A DNA stretch of 64,000 bases, taken from Novosphingobium arvoryzae (GTDB taxonomy: Bacteria > Pseudomonadota > Alphaproteobacteria > Sphingomonadales > Sphingomonadaceae). The notes below the pieces were generated by a model, which made no database searches, was not told the origin of the DNA, and saw nothing but the letters and a program-made list of their open reading frames with translations. The number at the start of each line of letters is the position of its first letter. Position 1 is the first letter of the stretch. The position numbers were made by a program, and so were the translations under genes. Of this stretch, positions 60,654 to 64,000 are shown in pieces. The stretch lies in contig NZ_BMZD01000006.1 in the NCBI RefSeq assembly GCF_014652615.1, positions 124,001-188,000 of the forward strand, in the 5' to 3' direction.

Positions 60654-62504
60654 ATGATACGCGCATTGCTGATCGCCAACCGGGGCGAAATCGCCTGCCG
60701 GATCATCCGCACCGCGCGGGCCATGGGCATCCGCACCATCGCGGTCCATTCCGATGCCGATGCGCAGGCGCTGCACGTGCGCATGGCCGATCAGGCCGTC
60801 GCCATCGGCCCGGCCCCGGCGCGCGAAAGCTATCTGGTGGGTGAAAAGATCCTTGCCGCCGCGCGCGCAAGCGGCGCGGACGCGGTCCATCCCGGCTACG
60901 GCTTCCTCTCCGAAAATGCCGAGTTCGCGCAGGCGGTGATCGACGCCGGGCTGATCTGGGTCGGGCCGAAACCGCATTCGATCACCGCGATGGGGCTGAA
61001 GGACGCGGCCAAGCGGCTGATGCAGCAGGCGGGCGTCCCCACGACGCCGGGTTATCTGGGCGAGGATCAGGACCCGGCGCGGCTGGCCGCGGAAGCCGCG
61101 CAGATCGGCTATCCAGTGCTGATCAAGGCGGTCGCGGGCGGCGGCGGCAAAGGCATGCGGCTGGTTGAGCGGGCCGAGGATTTCGCCGATGCGCTTGCCT
61201 CGTGCCAGCGCGAGGCGGCGGCCTCGTTCGGCAACGATCACGTCCTGATCGAGAAATACATTCTCTCCCCCCGCCACATCGAAGTGCAGGTGTTCGGCGA
61301 TGCCCACGGCAACGTGGTCCACTTGTTCGAGCGCGACTGCTCGCTGCAACGCCGCCACCAGAAAGTGATCGAGGAAGCCCCCGCCCCCGGCATGGACGCG
61401 GCCACCCGCGCCGCCGTCTGCGCCGCCGCCGTCCGCGCGGCACAAGCGGTGCAATATGAGGGCGCAGGCACGATCGAATTCATCGCCGACGGCAGCGAAG
61501 GGCTGCGCGCGGACCGCATCTGGTTCATGGAAATGAACACCCGCCTGCAAGTCGAACACCCGGTGACCGAGGCGATCACCGGGGTCGATCTGGTCGAATG
61601 GCAACTGCGCGTTGCGGCGGGCGAACCGCTGCCGTGCCGGCAGGACGATCTGACGATCAACGGCTGGGCGATGGAAGCGCGGCTCTATGCCGAAGACCCG
61701 GCGCGCGGGTTCCTGCCCTCGATCGGGCGGCTGGAAGTGCTGCGGTTCGGTTCGGCCCACGGCGGGCGGATCGACACCGGGGTTTACGAAGGCGCGGAAG
61801 TATCCCCGTTCTACGACCCGATGATCGCCAAGGTCATCGCCCACGGCGCCAGCCGGGATCAAGCGGTGGAGCGGCTGGACGAAATGCTGCGCGGCACCGC
61901 CGTCTGGCCAGTGCGCACCAACGCGGCGTTTCTGGTCAAGGCGCTGGCCCATCCGCAATTCCGCGCCGGAACGGTCGATACCGGGCTGATCGGGCGCGAC
62001 GGCGATACGCTGGCGCAGCCGCCCGTTCCATCAGACGCCGCGCTGGAATGTGCCGCGCAAGCCCTCGTCCCCCGCTCCGATGCGCCCGGTTTCCGGCTGA
62101 ACGCCGCGCCCCGGCTGCGCGCGCGCTTCCTGCTGGACGGAGAGCCGGTGGAGATCGCGCTGTCTGGCCACGGCACCGCGCAGCCTGCGGCGTCCGCGCT
62201 GGTGATGGATCAGGGGCAGGTCTGGCGGCTGGAGCCGTGGCGGCGCGATGGCGTCCACGGCGCGGCGGCGGGCGACGGGGCGATCCTCGCGCCGATGCCG
62301 GGCAAGGTCATCGCCGTTGCCGTATCCGAGGGCGAGGCGGTGACGCGCGGACAGAAACTGCTGACGCTGGAAGCGATGAAGATGGAACACACCCTGACCG
62401 CGCCGTTCGACGGGATCGTCACCGAATTGAAGGTCAGCGCCGGAGCGCAAGTGCAGGTCGAGGCACTGCTCGCGCGGATTGAAGCTGAAGAAGGAGCCGC
62501 CTGA
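60654..62504 (+). CDS. Biotin-dependent acyl-CoA carboxylase alpha subunit (methylcrotonyl-CoA type)
   Basis: Biotin carboxylase plus biotin carrier subunit, 616 residues. Biotin carboxylase N-domain RALLIANRGEIACRI, ATP-grasp glycine loop AVAGGGGKGM, catalytic EMNTRLQVEHPVTE, and a C-terminal biotinyl domain with biotinylated Lys576 in EAMKMEH. Followed by MaoC and isovaleryl-CoA dehydrogenase, so 3-methylcrotonyl-CoA carboxylase (LiuD/MccA) of leucine breakdown is the best fit; propionyl- or geranyl-CoA carboxylase are alternatives. The carboxyltransferase partner is not in the window. Start ATG 60654. Confidence 0.9.
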   Translation: MIRALLIANRGEIACRIIRTARAMGIRTIAVHSDADAQALHVRMADQAVAIGPAPARESYLVGEKILAAARASGADAVHPGYGFLSENAEFAQAVIDAGLIWVGPKPHSITAMGLKDAAKRLMQQAGVPTTPGYLGEDQDPARLAAEAAQIGYPVLIKAVAGGGGKGMRLVERAEDFADALASCQREAAASFGNDHVLIEKYILSPRHIEVQVFGDAHGNVVHLFERDCSLQRRHQKVIEEAPAPGMDAATRAAVCAAAVRAAQAVQYEGAGTIEFIADGSEGLRADRIWFMEMNTRLQVEHPVTEAITGVDLVEWQLRVAAGEPLPCRQDDLTINGWAMEARLYAEDPARGFLPSIGRLEVLRFGSAHGGRIDTGVYEGAEVSPFYDPMIAKVIAHGASRDQAVERLDEMLRGTAVWPVRTNAAFLVKALAHPQFRAGTVDTGLIGRDGDTLAQPPVPSDAALECAAQALVPRSDAPGFRLNAAPRLRARFLLDGEPVEIALSGHGTAQPAASALVMDQGQVWRLEPWRRDGVHGAAAGDGAILAPMPGKVIAVAVSEGEAVTRGQKLLTLEAMKMEHTLTAPFDGIVTELKVSAGAQVQVEALLARIEAEEGAA

Positions 62505-62505
62505 C

Positions 62506-62961
62506 ATGGCCGGAAAGCATTTCGACGAATGGCAGGTGGGGATGCGGATCGAGCATGAGATCCGCCGCACCGTGACCGAGACGGACAACCTGCTGTTCTC
62601 CACGATGACCCACAACCCCCAGCCGCTGCACATCGATGTGGAAGCCGCGCGGGCCAGCGAATTCGGCCAGATCCTGGTCAACGGCACCTTCACTTTCGCG
62701 CTGATGGTCGGCCTGTCGGTGGGGGATACCACGCTGGGCACGCTGGTTGCCAACCTGGGCTATGACAAGCTGGTGATGCCCAAGCCCGTGTTCATCGGCG
62801 ATACGATGCGCGCCACCAGCGAAGTGGTGGAACTGAAGGAATCGAAATCCCGCCCGAATGCCGGGATCGTCGTGTTCCATCACGAGCTGATCAACCAGCG
62901 CGGCGAAGTGGTGTGCAGTTGCCTGCGCTCCGCGATGCTGAAGCGCAGCGCCGCTGCCTGA
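62506..62961 (+). CDS. MaoC-family (R)-enoyl-CoA hydratase-like protein
   Basis: A 151-residue hotdog-fold hydratase of the MaoC family. The catalytic Asp/His pattern is not in its most usual form, but the surrounding [19 protein letters not shown] is typical of the MaoC hydratase-2 motif (D-x4-H with N-P-L-H-D). Lies 1 bp after the carboxylase stop and 28 bp before the dehydrogenase, so one operon. Probably acts in short branched acyl-CoA breakdown. Confidence 0.85.
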   Translation: MAGKHFDEWQVGMRIEHEIRRTVTETDNLLFSTMTHNPQPLHIDVEAARASEFGQILVNGTFTFALMVGLSVGDTTLGTLVANLGYDKLVMPKPVFIGDTMRATSEVVELKESKSRPNAGIVVFHHELINQRGEVVCSCLRSAMLKRSAAA

Positions 62962-62989
62962 CCGAAACCTCAGACCAAGGAACCGCCCC

Positions 62990-64000
62990 ATGCGCGCCAC
63001 CCCAGATTTTGACTTCGGCCTGACCGAAAGCGCCCAGATGATCCGCGAGGCGGCAGGCCGCTTTGCCGACGAACAGATCATGCCGCTGGCGGCAGAGATT
63101 GACCGCAACGACCGCTTCCCGCGCGAGCTGTGGGAGCCGATGGGCGCGCTGGGCCTGCACGGCATCACGGTTGAGGAAGAATGGGGCGGGCTGGGCCTGG
63201 GCTATCTCGATCACGTGATCGCGGTGGAGGAAGTCAGCCGGGCGAGCGGTTCGGTCGGCCTGTCCTATGGCGCGCATTCCAACCTCTGCGTCAACCAGAT
63301 CCGCCGCTGGGGCAATGATGAGCAGAAGGCGAAATACCTGCCCAAGCTGATTTCGGGCGAGCATGTCGGCAGCCTCGCCATGTCGGAAGTCGGCGCCGGG
63401 TCGGACGTCGTCTCGATGAAGCTGCGCGCCGATGCGGTGCCGGGCGGCTATCGCCTCAACGGCACGAAGTTCTGGATCACCAATGGCACCTATGCCGATA
63501 CGCTGGTGGTCTATGCCAAGACCTCGCCCGAAGCGGGCAGCCGGGGGATCACCGCGTTCCTGATCGAGCGCGGGATGCCCGGTTTCTCCATCGGCCAGCA
63601 GATCGACAAGATGGGGCTGCGCGGCAGCCCGACCTGCGAACTGGTGTTCGACGATTGCTTCGTGCCCGAAGAACAGGTCATGGGCCCGCTCCACGGCGGC
63701 GTCGGCGTGCTGATGAGCGGGCTGGACTATGAGCGCGTGGTGCTGGCCGGGATGCAGATCGGGATCATGCAGGCCTGTCTCGACGTGGTCATTCCCTATG
63801 TGCGCGAGCGCAAGCAGTTCGGCCAGCCGATTGGTTCCTTCCAGCTGATGCAAGCCAAGATTGCCGACATGTACGTCGCGGTGCAGTCCGCGCGGGCCTA
63901 TGTCTATGCCGTGGCCAAGGCCTGCGACGCGGGCCAGACGACCCGGTTCGACGCGGCGGGCGCAATCCTGCTGGCGTCCGAAAACGCCTTCCGCGCGGCG
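62990..64000 (+). CDS. Isovaleryl-CoA dehydrogenase (3' end beyond window)
   Basis: Acyl-CoA dehydrogenase opening with [11 protein letters not shown] and still open at the window end (337 codons visible; full proteins are about 385). Converts isovaleryl-CoA to 3-methylcrotonyl-CoA. Seen: [28 protein letters not shown], and [12 protein letters not shown], the last with the helix-G glutamate characteristic of isovaleryl-CoA dehydrogenases. AAGGA lies 8 bp before the ATG. Product would be the substrate of the carboxylase encoded upstream. Confidence 0.9.
   Translation, partial: MRATPDFDFGLTESAQMIREAAGRFADEQIMPLAAEIDRNDRFPRELWEPMGALGLHGITVEEEWGGLGLGYLDHVIAVEEVSRASGSVGLSYGAHSNLCVNQIRRWGNDEQKAKYLPKLISGEHVGSLAMSEVGAGSDVVSMKLRADAVPGGYRLNGTKFWITNGTYADTLVVYAKTSPEAGSRGITAFLIERGMPGFSIGQQIDKMGLRGSPTCELVFDDCFVPEEQVMGPLHGGVGVLMSGLDYERVVLAGMQIGIMQACLDVVIPYVRERKQFGQPIGSFQLMQAKIADMYVAVQSARAYVYAVAKACDAGQTTRFDAAGAILLASENAFRAA

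Overview
The window is a GC-rich chromosomal segment (roughly two thirds G+C by eye) from an alphaproteobacterium, most probably a sphingomonad (Sphingomonadales). The pointers are three large TonB-dependent receptors (TBDRs), a TBDR/tryptophan-halogenase/SapC/cupin gene set of the kind seen in Sphingomonadales, Caulobacterales and Xanthomonadaceae, an alphaproteobacterial tol-pal order, and dense gene packing with many ATGA overlaps. No insertion sequence, prophage, CRISPR array or rRNA was seen. Genes fill nearly all of the window; no gene-free stretch exceeds about 300 bp.

Layout. (1) 69-4158: tolQ-tolR-tolA-tolB-pal envelope operon, closed by a hairpin terminator. (2) 4198-5651: a tiny secreted or membrane protein, a J-domain protein, a PaaI-type thioesterase and tRNA-Gly(TCC). 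(3) 5884-19442: a polysaccharide utilisation locus, read as beta-glucan use. It has a TBDR, two flavin-dependent tryptophan-halogenase homologues, SapC, a JmjC-like cupin, a GH16 endoglucanase, a LacI regulator, an MFS sugar transporter and a GH3 beta-glucosidase lipoprotein. A GAACGTTC palindrome lies in front of both the TBDR and the GH3 gene. The five genes from the first halogenase to GH16 overlap one another. (4) 19491-24735: a light-repair island with an Fe-S PhrB-type photolyase, a second photolyase, a photolyase-like protein with apparently swapped domains, and a renalase-like flavoprotein. (5) 24815-36520: mostly housekeeping or accessory singletons (ABC1 kinase, DCC protein, DUF885 peptidase, drug/metabolite exporters, old yellow enzyme, CoA-ester lyase, LipB, two paralogous membrane proteins, PmtA-like methyltransferase, MFS, ArsC). 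(6) 36602-40099: a siderophore TBDR behind Fur-like boxes, an orphan [2Fe-2S] oxidoreductase subunit and a class II aldolase. (7) 40188-48842: the complete phosphate regulon phoR-pstSCAB-phoU-phoB, with a clear PHO box, followed 44 bp later by a third TBDR. (8) 48909-52068: two convergent acyl-CoA dehydrogenase-family genes and a DMT exporter. (9) 52080-60537: a divergent gene set combining sulfide:quinone oxidoreductase, rhodanese and a DUF2892 protein with a tripartite RND efflux pump, plus a LysR regulator. (10) 60654-64000: biotin-dependent acyl-CoA carboxylase alpha subunit, MaoC dehydratase and isovaleryl-CoA dehydrogenase (cut by the window end), which together look like part of a leucine/isovalerate degradation cluster.

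Most promising for new biology: the translationally coupled halogenase-SapC-cupin-halogenase-GH16 set inside a glucan locus (function of the halogenases unknown), the sulfur-redox/RND pump pairing, the phosphate-linked TBDR, and the domain-swapped photolyase-like protein. All functional statements come from reading motifs in the translated sequence; no database search was run.
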